Origin: DASSUW01 sp963844405 | GTDB taxonomy: Bacteria > Actinomycetota > Thermoleophilia > Solirubrobacterales > Solirubrobacteraceae | Reading direction: 5' to 3' | DNA: 64,000 bases | Assembly: GCA_963844405.1 (NCBI GenBank) | Contig: CAWJNZ010000007.1 | Span: 868,001 to 932,000, forward strand | Part shown: piece after piece, positions 33,960 through 42,402 of the stretch | Layout of the letters: each line of letters begins with the position of its first letter | Numbering within the stretch: position 1 is the first letter of the stretch | Program-made: the position numbers and the translations under genes | The notes under the pieces: generated by a model | The model's database searches: none | What the model was told of the DNA's origin: nothing | The model's input: only the letters and a program-made list of their open reading frames with translations

Positions 33960-36810
33960 AGACATCCGCATCGCGATGCCTGAGGCGAGCTACGAGATCC
34001 GCATCCGCGGCCGGGTCACCGAGCCTCTGCTCTCGAGCTTCGAGGGCATGTCCAGCACCCTCGAGCCGGTCGAGACCGTCCTGCACGGGCCGGTCCGCGA
34101 CCAGTCGGAGCTGCACGGGCTGATCGACCGCATCCAGGCGCTCGGCCTGGAGCTGGTCGAGGTCCGCAGGCTCCAGCTTGCGGTAGATCGCCTTCAGGTG
34201 CGTCTTGACGGTGTTGACGGACACGAACAGCTCGGACGCGATCTCCTGGTTGGACATCATCGTCGGCAGGTACCGCAGCACCGCCCGCTCGCGCGGGCTC
34301 AGCGGCTCCATCACGAACGGCGCGCGCCGCCGGGCGCCGTCGTGCGCGCCCTCCAGCGCCGCGAGGACGTCGCCTGCCAGCGCGCGATGGGCCGTGCCCC
34401 GGCGCAGCTGGCGGGTGAGCACCGGCGCGAGCGTGCGGCCGAAGTCGAGCAGCGCCCAGCGCAGGCCGCCCGGTTCGGCGAGGTCGAGCGCCCGCTCCAA
34501 CGCGTCGGCCGCGCCGTCGTGGTCGGCGAGCGCGTCGAGCGCCAGCGCGTCGACGAGCCACGCCTGGACCGCGGCCGCCGTCGGCCCCCGCTCACGCTCC
34601 GCCGACCACTGCGCGACCGTGGCTCGGGCGAGGTCCCACTCGCCGTCGGCGAGCTGGAGCTGCGCGTGCGCCACCGCGCCGGGAAGCGAGCCCGGCCCCG
34701 ACGCGTCGCCGCCGAGCGCGCGCGCGGCGCCCGCGCGGTCGCCGAGCTCGGCGCGCAGCATCGCCTCGCGGACCGCGAAGTACTCGCGCATCGGGTCGAG
34801 CAGCGGCCAGTCGCCGATCTCCTCCGCGCCGGACTCGACCACCGCAAGCGCGGCTTCCGCCTCGCCGCGGGCGGCGAGCACGCTGGACCGCAGGAGCGCG
34901 AGCCCGGCGCGCAAGGGGAGCTCCTGCGTTCCGTGCAGGGCCTCGCGCGCGAGCTCGACGTTCTCGGCGGCGTCCTCGCCGCGGTCCCAGAGGAACTCGG
35001 CGTTCGCGAGCGCGAGGTAGGCGGCGCCGGCCGGCCACGTGCGCTCCCAGCCATGCTGCTCGGCCAGCGCGATCGCCTCGCGCGCATGCCGCGCCGCGCG
35101 CGGGAAATCCTGGATCGTGCCCGCGAGCACCCCAATCGCCAGCAGGACGAGCCAGTCGCGGCCGGCGTCGGCGGCCGCGCCGCGCGCCCGCTCGAGGTGC
35201 CGGGCGGCCGCCTCCGCCTCACCGCTCCACAGCTCGGCGATCCCGAGGTTGACGAGCGCGAGCGCGCACAGGTCGGGCTCGACGACGCCCGCCTGGAGCC
35301 GGCCGTCGCGCGCCAGCGCGCGACCGGTCTCGAGCGCGGCGCCGAGGTCGCCGCGCAGCCGCGAGACGTGCAACGCGAGCGCGGCGAACGACACCTCGAA
35401 GCGCGGCCGCCGCTCCTCGGGCACGCGATCGGCGGTCGCCTCGGCGGACGCGAGCAGCCGCGCGGCGCCGGCGTGATCGCCGCGATCGAGCAGCGCGCTC
35501 GCCACCGCGAGCGCAAGCTCGGGGTCCTCCGTGGTCCACTTGGGCGGGAGCCGCTCGATCAGCGGATCCAGCGCGCCGATCTCGCCGCGGATCAGCAGAT
35601 CGACCCAGCGGTCGCCGGCCAGCCGGGCCGCGAGATCCCAAGCGCCCGCCTCGACAGCGTGCAGGAGGGCGCGCTCCTCGTCCCCGTGCTCGGCGAGCCA
35701 GCGGGCGGCGCGGCGATGCAGCTCCGGGACCTCGGTGGGGAAGTCGCTGCGCAGCTCGGCATAGAGCAGCTCGCGGAACAGCGCGTGGTAGCGGTACCAC
35801 TCGCCACGCCGGTCGATCGGAGCCAGGAGCGCGCCGCCGCGGGCCAGATCCGCCAGCCGCCGGCGGCCGTCGAGGCGATCGGTGAGCGCATCCGCCAGGT
35901 CGCCACAGGTCACGCTGGAGACCGCCGTGCGCAGCACGAAGGAGCGGTCCTCGGGCGACAGTCGCGACATCACCTCGGCGATCAAGTAGTCGCTGATCGC
36001 GCGGTCGTCGCCGGCGAACTCGTCGACGAAGCGACCGGGGTCGGGGTGGTCGCGGAGGGAGAGTGCGGCCAGCCGCAGGGCGCCGGCCCAGCCCTCGGTG
36101 TGGTCCCACAGCCGGTGGGCGTGGCGCTCGGGAAGCGAGGCGCCGGCCAGCTCGAGCATCTGCACCGTCTCCTCGAACGTCAGCGCCAGCGACGGCTGGC
36201 GGATCTCGGTGAGCTGCTCCTGGACGCGCAGCCGCCCCAGCCTCAGCGGCGGGTCGGCGCGCGTGGAGATCACGAGCCGCAGGGCGGCCGGCGGGCGGTG
36301 CAGCAGGTGGTCGAGGTCCGCGTGGACGGCTCCGGTGACCTCGTGGAAGTCGTCGAGGACGAGCACGACCGGCGCGTCGCGGCCGTCGAGGGCAGCGACC
36401 AGTGCGCCGATCAGACGGTCGACGCGGGCCTGTGGGTGCGTCGCCACGGCGTCGCCGACGCCGGCCCGGTGGAGCGCCTCGAGGACCGCACGCCAGAACC
36501 GGCGCCGGTCCGCGTCGGCCGTGTCGAGCGACAGCCATGCGAGCGGGCCGGCCGGCCCGCCGGCGGCGACCCAGCTCGCGAGCAGCACGGTCTTGCCCGC
36601 GCCGGGAGGGGCCGCGATCAGGGTGAGCGGGCGCCGCGTCCCGGCATCCAGCGCGTCGTGCAGCCGCTGGCGAACCACGATCCCCGGCTGCTCTCCGGGC
36701 AGCGCGAACTTCGTCGCCGGCAGCACGCCGACGCGCTTGACTGGGGCCTGCCGCGTCGTAACTCCTCGCCGGGAGGTGGAGCTGTCAGCGAGCCTACCGG
36801 AGCGGCGCAT
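33931..36810 (-). CDS. MalT-like LuxR-family ATP-dependent regulator with abnormal C-terminus
   Basis: 959 codons read open. STAND-type NTPase with Walker A APPGAGKT (residues 67-74) and VVLVLDDFHEV. A winged helix and a long TPR-like helical region (about 390-800) follow, then a LuxR HTH (LSPRERAVLRYL...NQEIASELFVSVNTVKTH, ending YRKL at about 879). The normal last helix (of type SRREAVARARELGLL) is missing. The frame then continues through 80 residues antisense to the small downstream gene. The native part is 34174-36810. DNA binding may be impaired unless this is an assembly error. It is divergent from the AI-2E family gene. Confidence 0.8.
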   Translation of the reverse strand: MRRSGRLADSSTSRRGVTTRQAPVKRVGVLPATKFALPGEQPGIVVRQRLHDALDAGTRRPLTLIAAPPGAGKTVLLASWVAAGGPAGPLAWLSLDTADADRRRFWRAVLEALHRAGVGDAVATHPQARVDRLIGALVAALDGRDAPVVLVLDDFHEVTGAVHADLDHLLHRPPAALRLVISTRADPPLRLGRLRVQEQLTEIRQPSLALTFEETVQMLELAGASLPERHAHRLWDHTEGWAGALRLAALSLRDHPDPGRFVDEFAGDDRAISDYLIAEVMSRLSPEDRSFVLRTAVSSVTCGDLADALTDRLDGRRRLADLARGGALLAPIDRRGEWYRYHALFRELLYAELRSDFPTEVPELHRRAARWLAEHGDEERALLHAVEAGAWDLAARLAGDRWVDLLIRGEIGALDPLIERLPPKWTTEDPELALAVASALLDRGDHAGAARLLASAEATADRVPEERRPRFEVSFAALALHVSRLRGDLGAALETGRALARDGRLQAGVVEPDLCALALVNLGIAELWSGEAEAAARHLERARGAAADAGRDWLVLLAIGVLAGTIQDFPRAARHAREAIALAEQHGWERTWPAGAAYLALANAEFLWDRGEDAAENVELAREALHGTQELPLRAGLALLRSSVLAARGEAEAALAVVESGAEEIGDWPLLDPMREYFAVREAMLRAELGDRAGAARALGGDASGPGSLPGAVAHAQLQLADGEWDLARATVAQWSAERERGPTAAAVQAWLVDALALDALADHDGAADALERALDLAEPGGLRWALLDFGRTLAPVLTRQLRRGTAHRALAGDVLAALEGAHDGARRRAPFVMEPLSPRERAVLRYLPTMMSNQEIASELFVSVNTVKTHLKAIYRKLEPADLDQLQAERLDAVDQPVQLRLVADRPVQDGLDRLEGAGHALEAREQRLGDPAADADLVARLRHRDADVFRSRSPPGA
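33976..34173 (+). pseudogene. Small conserved actinobacterial protein, stop codon lost at a junction
   Basis: From ATG 33976 about 66 codons look like a real small protein: SYEIRIRGRVTEPLLSSFEG, TVLHGPVRDQSELHGLIDRI and QALGLELVEVRR. It resembles a small family often found beside transport or regulator genes in actinobacteria. After codon 66 the frame runs without a stop into the antisense of the LuxR-type regulator gene, so its own last residues and stop appear to be missing. Function is unknown. Confidence 0.55.
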
Positions 36811-36877
36811 CGTGCTCGTCGGTGACCGCCGTGTACGACTCGCCGCAGATGCAGTGGAGCCGCCGGAGATCTGGAAT

Positions 36878-36892
36878 CACCCGCGAAGGGTG
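36878..36892. promoter_or_regulatory. CACCC-5-GGGTG inverted repeat, possible operator
   Basis: A 5-bp inverted repeat CACCC GCGAA GGGTG lies in the 121-bp divergent region between the MalT-like regulator and the AI-2E-type transporter gene. Its place fits an operator, but it is short and could be chance in GC-rich DNA. Confidence 0.3.
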
Positions 36893-36931
36893 AGGGAATC
36901 GTCTGGGGCGCCCGTTAGCGTCCGGGCGGCG

Positions 36932-38059
36932 ATGGACCGGCAGCGCGTCGAGATCGTCGTACCCGTGCGGACGATGCTCACCGTGCTCGTGTTCGGTGGT
37001 CTCGTCGTGCTCGCGATCCTGTCGCTCGGGACGCTGCTGTCGATCTTCGTGGCCGGGGTGATCGCCCTCGGCCTCGACCCGGTGGTCGGCGCGCTCGTAC
37101 GGCGCGGCTGGGGGCGCGGCCGGGCCTCGCTCACGGTCTTCGCCGGGGTGGGCGTCGCCGTGTTCGTGCTCGTCCTCGTCACCGCCGGCCCGCTGTGGAG
37201 CGAGATCGTCGAGTTCATCCACGAGCTGCCGGAGTACTGGGAGGAGCTCACCCAGACGGCGGTGTTCCAGGACATCGTCTCCACGGCAGGGGTCGACGAC
37301 ACGATCCGCAACGCGCTCAAGGAGCTGGCCGCCGGGCTGCCGGACGCGGCGAGCGCGCTGCTCGGGGTCGCGGGCGGCGTGTTCGGCTCGTTCCTCTCGC
37401 TGGTCACCCTGACCTTCCTCGCGCTGTTCCTGCTGATGGAGCGGCCGACGATCACCACGTGGCTGTTCGGGTTCGCCACGCCGGAGGTCGAGCGACGGTG
37501 GGCGCCGGTGGTCGAGGAGTCGATCGGCGCGGTCTCGCAGTCGCTTCTCGGCAACGTCGCGATCTCGATCATCGCGGCGACGGTCGCCGGGCTGTCGGCC
37601 TGGATCCTGGGTCTGCCGTTCCCGATCGTGCTCGCGGTGATCGCCGGCCTGCTCGACCTGATCCCGCAGGTCGGCGCCACGATCGCGTCGATCATCCTCG
37701 TCTTGGTCGCGCTCACCGAGAGCACCGCCGCCGCGGTGATCATGCTCGTGATCCAGCTGATCTACCAGCAGGTCGAGAACTACATCGTGTACCCGATCGT
37801 CTACCGCCGGGCGGTCGAGCTGTCGGCGTTCACCACGATCGTCGCGGTTCTGATCGCGAGCGCGATCCTCGGGATCGTCGGGGCGATCCTCGCGGTGCCG
37901 TTCGCGGCCGTGATCAAGGTCGTGTTCCGCGAGGCCGGCGCGCCGCGGCGCGCGCGGATGGCCGCGCTGCGCGAACAGGACACGTTGGCGCCCGCGCCGA
38001 CGGTCGCGCTCGAGGCGCCCGCCGACGGGCCGCCGAGCGGGGTCACTCGGCCCGGGTGA
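36932..38059 (+). CDS. AI-2E family transporter (TqsA/PerM-like permease)
   Basis: 375 aa with seven to eight membrane helices. Family features are IFVAGVIALGLDPVVGALVRRGWGR, VTLTFLALFLLMERP, NVAISIIAATVAGLSAWILGLPFPIVLAVIAGLLDLIPQVGATIA and QQVENYIVYPIVYRRAVELS. Members export signals or ions (Na+/H+); the substrate is unknown here. Divergent from the MalT-like regulator, which may control it. A 67-bp gap separates it from the convergent K+ channel gene. Confidence 0.9.
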   Translation: MDRQRVEIVVPVRTMLTVLVFGGLVVLAILSLGTLLSIFVAGVIALGLDPVVGALVRRGWGRGRASLTVFAGVGVAVFVLVLVTAGPLWSEIVEFIHELPEYWEELTQTAVFQDIVSTAGVDDTIRNALKELAAGLPDAASALLGVAGGVFGSFLSLVTLTFLALFLLMERPTITTWLFGFATPEVERRWAPVVEESIGAVSQSLLGNVAISIIAATVAGLSAWILGLPFPIVLAVIAGLLDLIPQVGATIASIILVLVALTESTAAAVIMLVIQLIYQQVENYIVYPIVYRRAVELSAFTTIVAVLIASAILGIVGAILAVPFAAVIKVVFREAGAPRRARMAALREQDTLAPAPTVALEAPADGPPSGVTRPG

Positions 38060-38126
38060 TCCCGAGCCGCCCCTCGGCGCGGGTTGGTGGCCGCCGCCGT
38101 GGCGATGGTCACCGCGATCGCGGGCG

Positions 38127-38495
38127 CTAGCCGAGACCGCGAGCCCGCCGCCGGGCCCTCTGGAGCTCGAGCGTCTTCGCCGTCAGCGACGTGAAGAACG
38201 AGACGAGGATCCCGATCCCTGCGAGCACGTAGACGACCGTGAAGATCTTCCCCGCCGCGGTCTCGGGCACCACGTCGCCGAAGCCGACGGTGGCGAGGGT
38301 CATCGCGCAGAAGTAGACGGCATCGACGAGGCTCCAACCCTCGACCAGCGTGTAGAAGATCGTGCCGGCGATCAGCAGCGAGATCACGAGCAGCGCCGGC
38401 CCGCGCTCCTCCCGATCGCGGACCATGTGGACGAACGCCCGGATCGGCAGTCCGAGGCCGGCCAACAGGCGAGGCCGCTGCTGGTTCGCCGTCAT
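38127..38495 (-). CDS. Two-helix potassium channel (KcsA-like, Ion_trans_2)
   Basis: 122 aa. A first helix (about residues 33-50) and pore loop with the K+ selectivity filter ATVGFGD (TVGFGD at 69-74) are followed by a second helix (about 84-103) and a basic cytosolic tail. This is the complete minimal pore module with no regulatory domain. It would assemble as a tetramer. ATG 38495 is chosen; an upstream in-frame ATG adds only nine residues. Confidence 0.92.
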   Translation of the reverse strand: MTANQQRPRLLAGLGLPIRAFVHMVRDREERGPALLVISLLIAGTIFYTLVEGWSLVDAVYFCAMTLATVGFGDVVPETAAGKIFTVVYVLAGIGILVSFFTSLTAKTLELQRARRRARGLG

Positions 38496-38708
38496 GCCCG
38501 CATGCTGACCGCAGGGGCGGATGGTCCCGCCCTGTCGCCCGCTCCAAGCGTCCGCCGCGCCGGTGCTCACGTGGACGGCCGCGGCCGGGCTACCATCGGG
38601 CCGATGGCTGAGCAGCGCCGGCGCGCCCCGGTCCGCGGACGCCCGCCGGCGCGGCGCGGACGTCCTCGGCGGCCGCCTCGCGGGCGTTGGCCCGGGCGGG
38701 TTACAGCC

Positions 38709-39593
38709 GTGACGGTCGAGCTGTCCGTCATCGTGCCGGCGCTCGACGAGGAGCGGCACATCCGAGCGCAGCTGGCCGCCGTCCTCGGCCAGGACTGCCC
38801 GGTGCCGTTCGAGGTCGTCGTCGCCGACGGCGGCTCGGCGGACCGGACGCGGGAGATCGTGGACGCTCTGGCGGCCGGCGACCCGCGGCTGCGGCTGGTC
38901 GGCGTGCCGGGGTCGCGCAGCAGCGCGCAGGCGATGAACGCCGCGGTGGCCGCGTCGACCGGGCGCGGCCTCGTCTACACGCACGCGGACGACGTGCTGG
39001 CGCCCGGCTGCCTCGCCGCCCTCCACGACGCGCTGCGCCGGCATCCGATGGCCGCCGCGCGGCTCGACCACCACACGCTCAACCCCGCCTGGACGGTGCC
39101 GTTCCGCGGCATCGAGCAGACGGCGGACGCGCCTCGCTGGCCCGGAGGGCCGCCGTGGCCGTTCGCGTACGGCAACGCCCTCGCCGCGCGGCGGGAGGTG
39201 CACGAGGCCATCGGGGGATGGGACGAGACGGTGGGCTGCGCCGCGGACATGGACTTCTGCTTCCGCGCCGCCCGCGACACCGGGGCCGACCTCGCCTTCG
39301 TGCCCGAGGCCGTGGTCCGCTACCGCCACCGGCGCACGCTGGCCGGCACGCTTCGCCAGGCGAACGCGTTCGCGGTCAGCGAGATGGCCGTGCAGGAGCG
39401 CCATCGCGACGCCTGGCCAGAGCCCCAGGAGTCGCTCCCCGCCTCCCGCATCGTCCTGCGCAACGCGCGCCGTCTGCTCATACCGGACGCGGCGCGCGGC
39501 CGGCTCGACCCGGTCCGGACACGAGCCGCGCTCGGCGCGTGGGTCTGGGGCCTGGGCGCGGACATCGGGCGACACCGGGCCGGGCGGCGCTAA
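38709..39593 (+). CDS. Glycosyltransferase family 2 (succinoglycan-biosynthesis type)
   Basis: 294 aa. The GT-A domain starts VTVELSVIVPALDEERHIRAQL, with EVVVADGGSADRTREI, YTHADDVLAPGCL and late motifs EAIGGWDETVGCAADMDFCFRAARDTG. This resembles transferases of exopolysaccharide synthesis. GTG 38709 places the fold at the N-terminus; an ATG at 38604 would add 35 Arg/Pro-rich residues. It is followed 9 nt later by a second GT2 gene. Confidence 0.88.
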   Translation: MTVELSVIVPALDEERHIRAQLAAVLGQDCPVPFEVVVADGGSADRTREIVDALAAGDPRLRLVGVPGSRSSAQAMNAAVAASTGRGLVYTHADDVLAPGCLAALHDALRRHPMAAARLDHHTLNPAWTVPFRGIEQTADAPRWPGGPPWPFAYGNALAARREVHEAIGGWDETVGCAADMDFCFRAARDTGADLAFVPEAVVRYRHRRTLAGTLRQANAFAVSEMAVQERHRDAWPEPQESLPASRIVLRNARRLLIPDAARGRLDPVRTRAALGAWVWGLGADIGRHRAGRR

Positions 39594-39602
39594 CGTGGCC
39601 AC

Positions 39603-40631
39603 GTGGCCCGAGTGACGGTCGGGATACCGACCCGGAATCGCTGCGAGTGGCTCGGCGGCGCGATCGAGAGCGTGCTCGGTCAGACCTTCGGCGACCTCGA
39701 GCTCGTCGTCTGCGACAACGCCTCGACCGACGCGACGCCGGACGTCGTCGCCCGCTACCGCGACAAGCGGCTGCGCTACGTCCGCCGGCCGCGCGACGTC
39801 GGCATCACCGAGACGCACAACCTGATCTTCCGCGCGGCGGAGACCGACTACCTGGTCGTCCTCCCGGACGACGACCGGATCAAGCCCGACATGCTCGCGC
39901 GCACCGTGCCGGTGCTCGACGCGCATCCTCGCGCCGGGATGGTCCACGCGGGGTTCGACACGATCGACCGGGACGGGAGGGTCGTCGTCCGGGGCGGGAA
40001 CTGGACCAACGGCCTGACGAGCGACGCCGTGGAAAGCGGACGCGACTTCATCCGCCGGTCGATGTTCTTCTCCTGCCGCGTCTGCGGGTCCACGGCGCTG
40101 ATCCGCACGGCCGCCCTCCCGCCGGGCGTCTACGACCCGGCCGACTTCCCGGCCGTCGACTTCGGCCTCTGGCTGCGGATGGCGCTCGACTGGGACATGG
40201 CGTTCCTGACGGACTCGCTCGCCGAGTACCGGATCCACAGCGAGAGCCACTCGGCCGCGCCGGGCGTCGGCGAGGCCGTGAGGGACGGCTACATCCAGGG
40301 CTTCGTGCTGATCGACCGGCTCCTCGAGCTCAAGCTGCGCTTCCTCGCCACCTACGCCGAGCGCTTCCCGGAGCGCGACGAGCTGGCGCGGCTGGCGGCC
40401 GCCGGCCGCCGGCGCGAGCTGCTGAACCGCGCGCGCCTCTCGACCCTTCCGGCGCGCGAGCTGCGCACGACCGCGCGCGTGGTCGCCCGGATCGCGCGGC
40501 ACGAGCCGCGCATGCTGACCGACGTCGGGACGCTGCGCCTGCTGGCAGCGAGCGTCATCGGCCGCCGGACGGTCGAGCGGATCCAGCGCCGCGACGGGCT
40601 GAGGGCTACTGGGTCGTCGTGGACAGGGTGA
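39603..40631 (+). CDS. Glycosyltransferase family 2
   Basis: 342 aa. It begins MARVTVGIPTRNRCEWLGGAIESVL and has ELVVCDNASTDATPDVV, the acidic motif VLPDDDRIKPDML and a late VDFGLWLRMALDWDMAFL. C-terminal 120 residues are helical. It forms a pair with the upstream transferase. Its last 26 nt overlap the end of the transposase gene on the other strand. Confidence 0.88.
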   Translation: MARVTVGIPTRNRCEWLGGAIESVLGQTFGDLELVVCDNASTDATPDVVARYRDKRLRYVRRPRDVGITETHNLIFRAAETDYLVVLPDDDRIKPDMLARTVPVLDAHPRAGMVHAGFDTIDRDGRVVVRGGNWTNGLTSDAVESGRDFIRRSMFFSCRVCGSTALIRTAALPPGVYDPADFPAVDFGLWLRMALDWDMAFLTDSLAEYRIHSESHSAAPGVGEAVRDGYIQGFVLIDRLLELKLRFLATYAERFPERDELARLAAAGRRRELLNRARLSTLPARELRTTARVVARIARHEPRMLTDVGTLRLLAASVIGRRTVERIQRRDGLRATGSSWTG

Positions 40632-41253
40632 AGGCCGGCGTCTTCGAGGACGCGCCGGCGCGCAACGGCTCGTTGGCGCCAGGCCCGCCCAGGGCGCCGA
40701 TCGTGGGCAGATCGCCACGCTCCACGACCTCCCGGTAGCGGCGCAATGGATCGCCTCCGAGGGCGTCGTAGAACGAGAGCAGCCGTTCCTGGTCGAGGAA
40801 CGGGATCGCGACGCGATCGACGATCGCGCGATGGCTGCTCCATGGCCAGTCGGTGGGGCGCGCGCAGAGCCCGGCGTTGACGGGATTGCGCGCGATGTAT
40901 GCGGCAACGGTCCAGAGCTGGGCGTCACTGCCCATCAGCACCGAGCCGAAGCGGTTCTCGAACACATGACCGGTGCGACTGTGGCGCCCGTTGAATCGCT
41001 GGGCGAAGCGGCTGTGGAGCCAGTGCATGCCTGTCCCGAGGTTGGGCAGCGGCGTCTCGATCAAGAGGTGGATGTGGTTGTCCATCAGGCAGTACGCCAG
41101 GCACCGCCAGCGCTTCCATATGACGACCCGCGCGAGCAGGGCGAGATAGAGGCTGCGGTCGGTGTCGTCCAGAAAGATCGTCTGCCGACCGTTTCCGCGG
41201 GCGAACACGTGATGCACGCCGTCCGCCATCTCGAGACGCGGCTTGCGGGGCAT
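40606..41253 (-). mobile_element. REP-associated tyrosine transposase (RAYT, Y1/IS200-like)
   Basis: 215-aa single-domain Y1-type transposase from ATG 41253. It has a short N-terminus MPRKPRLEMADGVHHVFARG and the HUH motif MDNHIHLL (H60, H62). The catalytic tyrosine candidate is in AAYIARNPVNAGL (Y119), a pattern specific to RAYTs. Its 5' side is bordered by two copies of a 21-bp repeat (41295-41334). A four-copy inverted-orientation array of the same unit lies 5.4 kb away. RAYTs act on such repeats as single-stranded substrates. Confidence 0.92.
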
Positions 41254-41294
41254 GCAGGAGGTAGGCGCCAGCGCCGCTCCTTCGCCCCCCGGAG

Positions 41295-41334
41295 GGGACA
41301 GGCACTTCACATTGAGGGACAGGCACTTTATGTG
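41295..41334 (+). repeat. Two tandem copies of a 21-bp RAYT-linked repeat
   Basis: Unit core GGGACAGGCACTT, first copy at 41295-41315 followed by CACATTGA, second (degenerate in its last third) from 41316. It sits between the transposase start and the cell-wall amidase stop. The same unit occurs in reverse orientation as four copies at 46696-46779. Confidence 0.9.
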
Positions 41335-41340
41335 CGGCCT

Positions 41341-42036
41341 TCAGGGCGCGAGGAAGCCCGTGATGCCGTCGGCGATGCCGCGGCCGATGCGGCGGCGGAA
41401 GCGCCTCGACTCCGCCTTCGCCGCGTCGCCCGCGTTGCGGAGGTTCAGCGTCTCGATGAAGACGGCTGGAACGTCGGCCAGCCGCAGGCCGCCGAGGTCG
41501 GCACGGGCGACGAGGCCGTCGCCGCCGACATAGCCCGCGCGCGGGAGGCCGGTCCGGTCCTCGTAGGCGGAGCGCAGGAGCCGGCCGAGGCGCCGCGAGG
41601 GGCGGGCGATGTCGTCGGTCAGCCCCTCGATCCGGACCGGGCGGATGACGTGGAACCCGTGACCGCCGGGCGGACCGCCGTCGGCGTGGATGGAGACCGT
41701 CGCGTCGGCCCGGGCGCGGTTGGCGATGCGGGCGCGGCGCGTGATGCAGGGCCCGACGCCGCGGTCGTTGCGCCGCGTGAGGATCACGCGCGCGCCGCGC
41801 CGGCGGAGGATCCGCGCCGCCTCGCGCGCCACCGCGAGGTTGAAGCGCGACTCGGAGTAGCCCGAGGGCGTGGCCGCACCCGTCGTGTTGCACGCCTTGT
41901 ACATGCCCCCGCCCACGTGCACCTGGCGGTTGATCCGCTCGGGATGGGCGCCGTTGCGCCCGTTGTGGCCGGGATCGAGGACCACCGTCTGGCCGGCCAG
42001 CACGGCGGCGAGGGCGGTGGCCGCGAGCGCTCCCAT
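41341..42036 (-). CDS. N-acetylmuramoyl-L-alanine amidase (Amidase_3)
   Basis: 231-aa zinc amidase that cleaves the peptide from peptidoglycan glycan strands. Zn ligands and catalytic residues are visible: VVLDPGHNG (H24), GYSESRFNLAVA (E62), VSIHADGG (H117) and FIETLNLRN (E195). A short hydrophobic N-terminus (MGALAATALAAVLAG) is a weak signal peptide. The stop lies 7 nt from the repeat pair. The following small gene is 14 nt upstream on the same strand. Confidence 0.92.
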   Translation of the reverse strand: MGALAATALAAVLAGQTVVLDPGHNGRNGAHPERINRQVHVGGGMYKACNTTGAATPSGYSESRFNLAVAREAARILRRRGARVILTRRNDRGVGPCITRRARIANRARADATVSIHADGGPPGGHGFHVIRPVRIEGLTDDIARPSRRLGRLLRSAYEDRTGLPRAGYVGGDGLVARADLGGLRLADVPAVFIETLNLRNAGDAAKAESRRFRRRIGRGIADGITGFLAP

Positions 42037-42050
42037 GGCACACAGCCTGC

Positions 42051-42386
42051 CTAGGTGCGCTCCCGCAGCTCCGCGGCCAGCGGCCCGGGGTCGGCGACGA
42101 TCCAGCGCTTGCCCTGCCAGAGCGCGAGGCCGTCGCCGCGGCCCTCGGCCTTCTCGAGGATCGGGATCAGGTCCGCGAGCTCGATCGGTTCGTGGACCTC
42201 GGCGCCGTCGGCGTGGGCCTGCGCGTCGCGGCGCGAGCTGAACATGAGGTGAAGGTCGCGGTCCTCGTCCGGGTCCTCGATGACCGTGTTGAACTCCTCG
42301 CTGCCGACCGTCCAGACCTTGCCGCCCTCGACGACCGCGTCGACCCACTGCTGGTAGCGCTGCTGCAGCTCGTCTTCCGTTGCCAT
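42051..42386 (-). CDS. Small conserved protein, DUF2750-like
   Basis: 111 aa, acidic. Visible features are WVDAVVEGGKVWTVGSEEF, LHLMFSSRRDAQAHADG and PIELADLIPILEKAEGRGDGLALWQG. The pattern resembles DUF2750, a small alpha/beta protein of unknown function, but I am not certain. It lies between the two secreted amidase genes on the same strand, with 14- and 16-bp gaps. Confidence 0.7.
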   Translation of the reverse strand: MATEDELQQRYQQWVDAVVEGGKVWTVGSEEFNTVIEDPDEDRDLHLMFSSRRDAQAHADGAEVHEPIELADLIPILEKAEGRGDGLALWQGKRWIVADPGPLAAELRERT

Positions 42387-42402
42387 GCTGCCGTCCTACC
42401 CG

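Noticed and set aside
33976..36825. 949-codon open frame antisense to the LuxR regulator
   Set aside because: Beyond the first 66 codons it is low-complexity antisense; high GC keeps stops rare. Only the start was kept, as a gene remnant.
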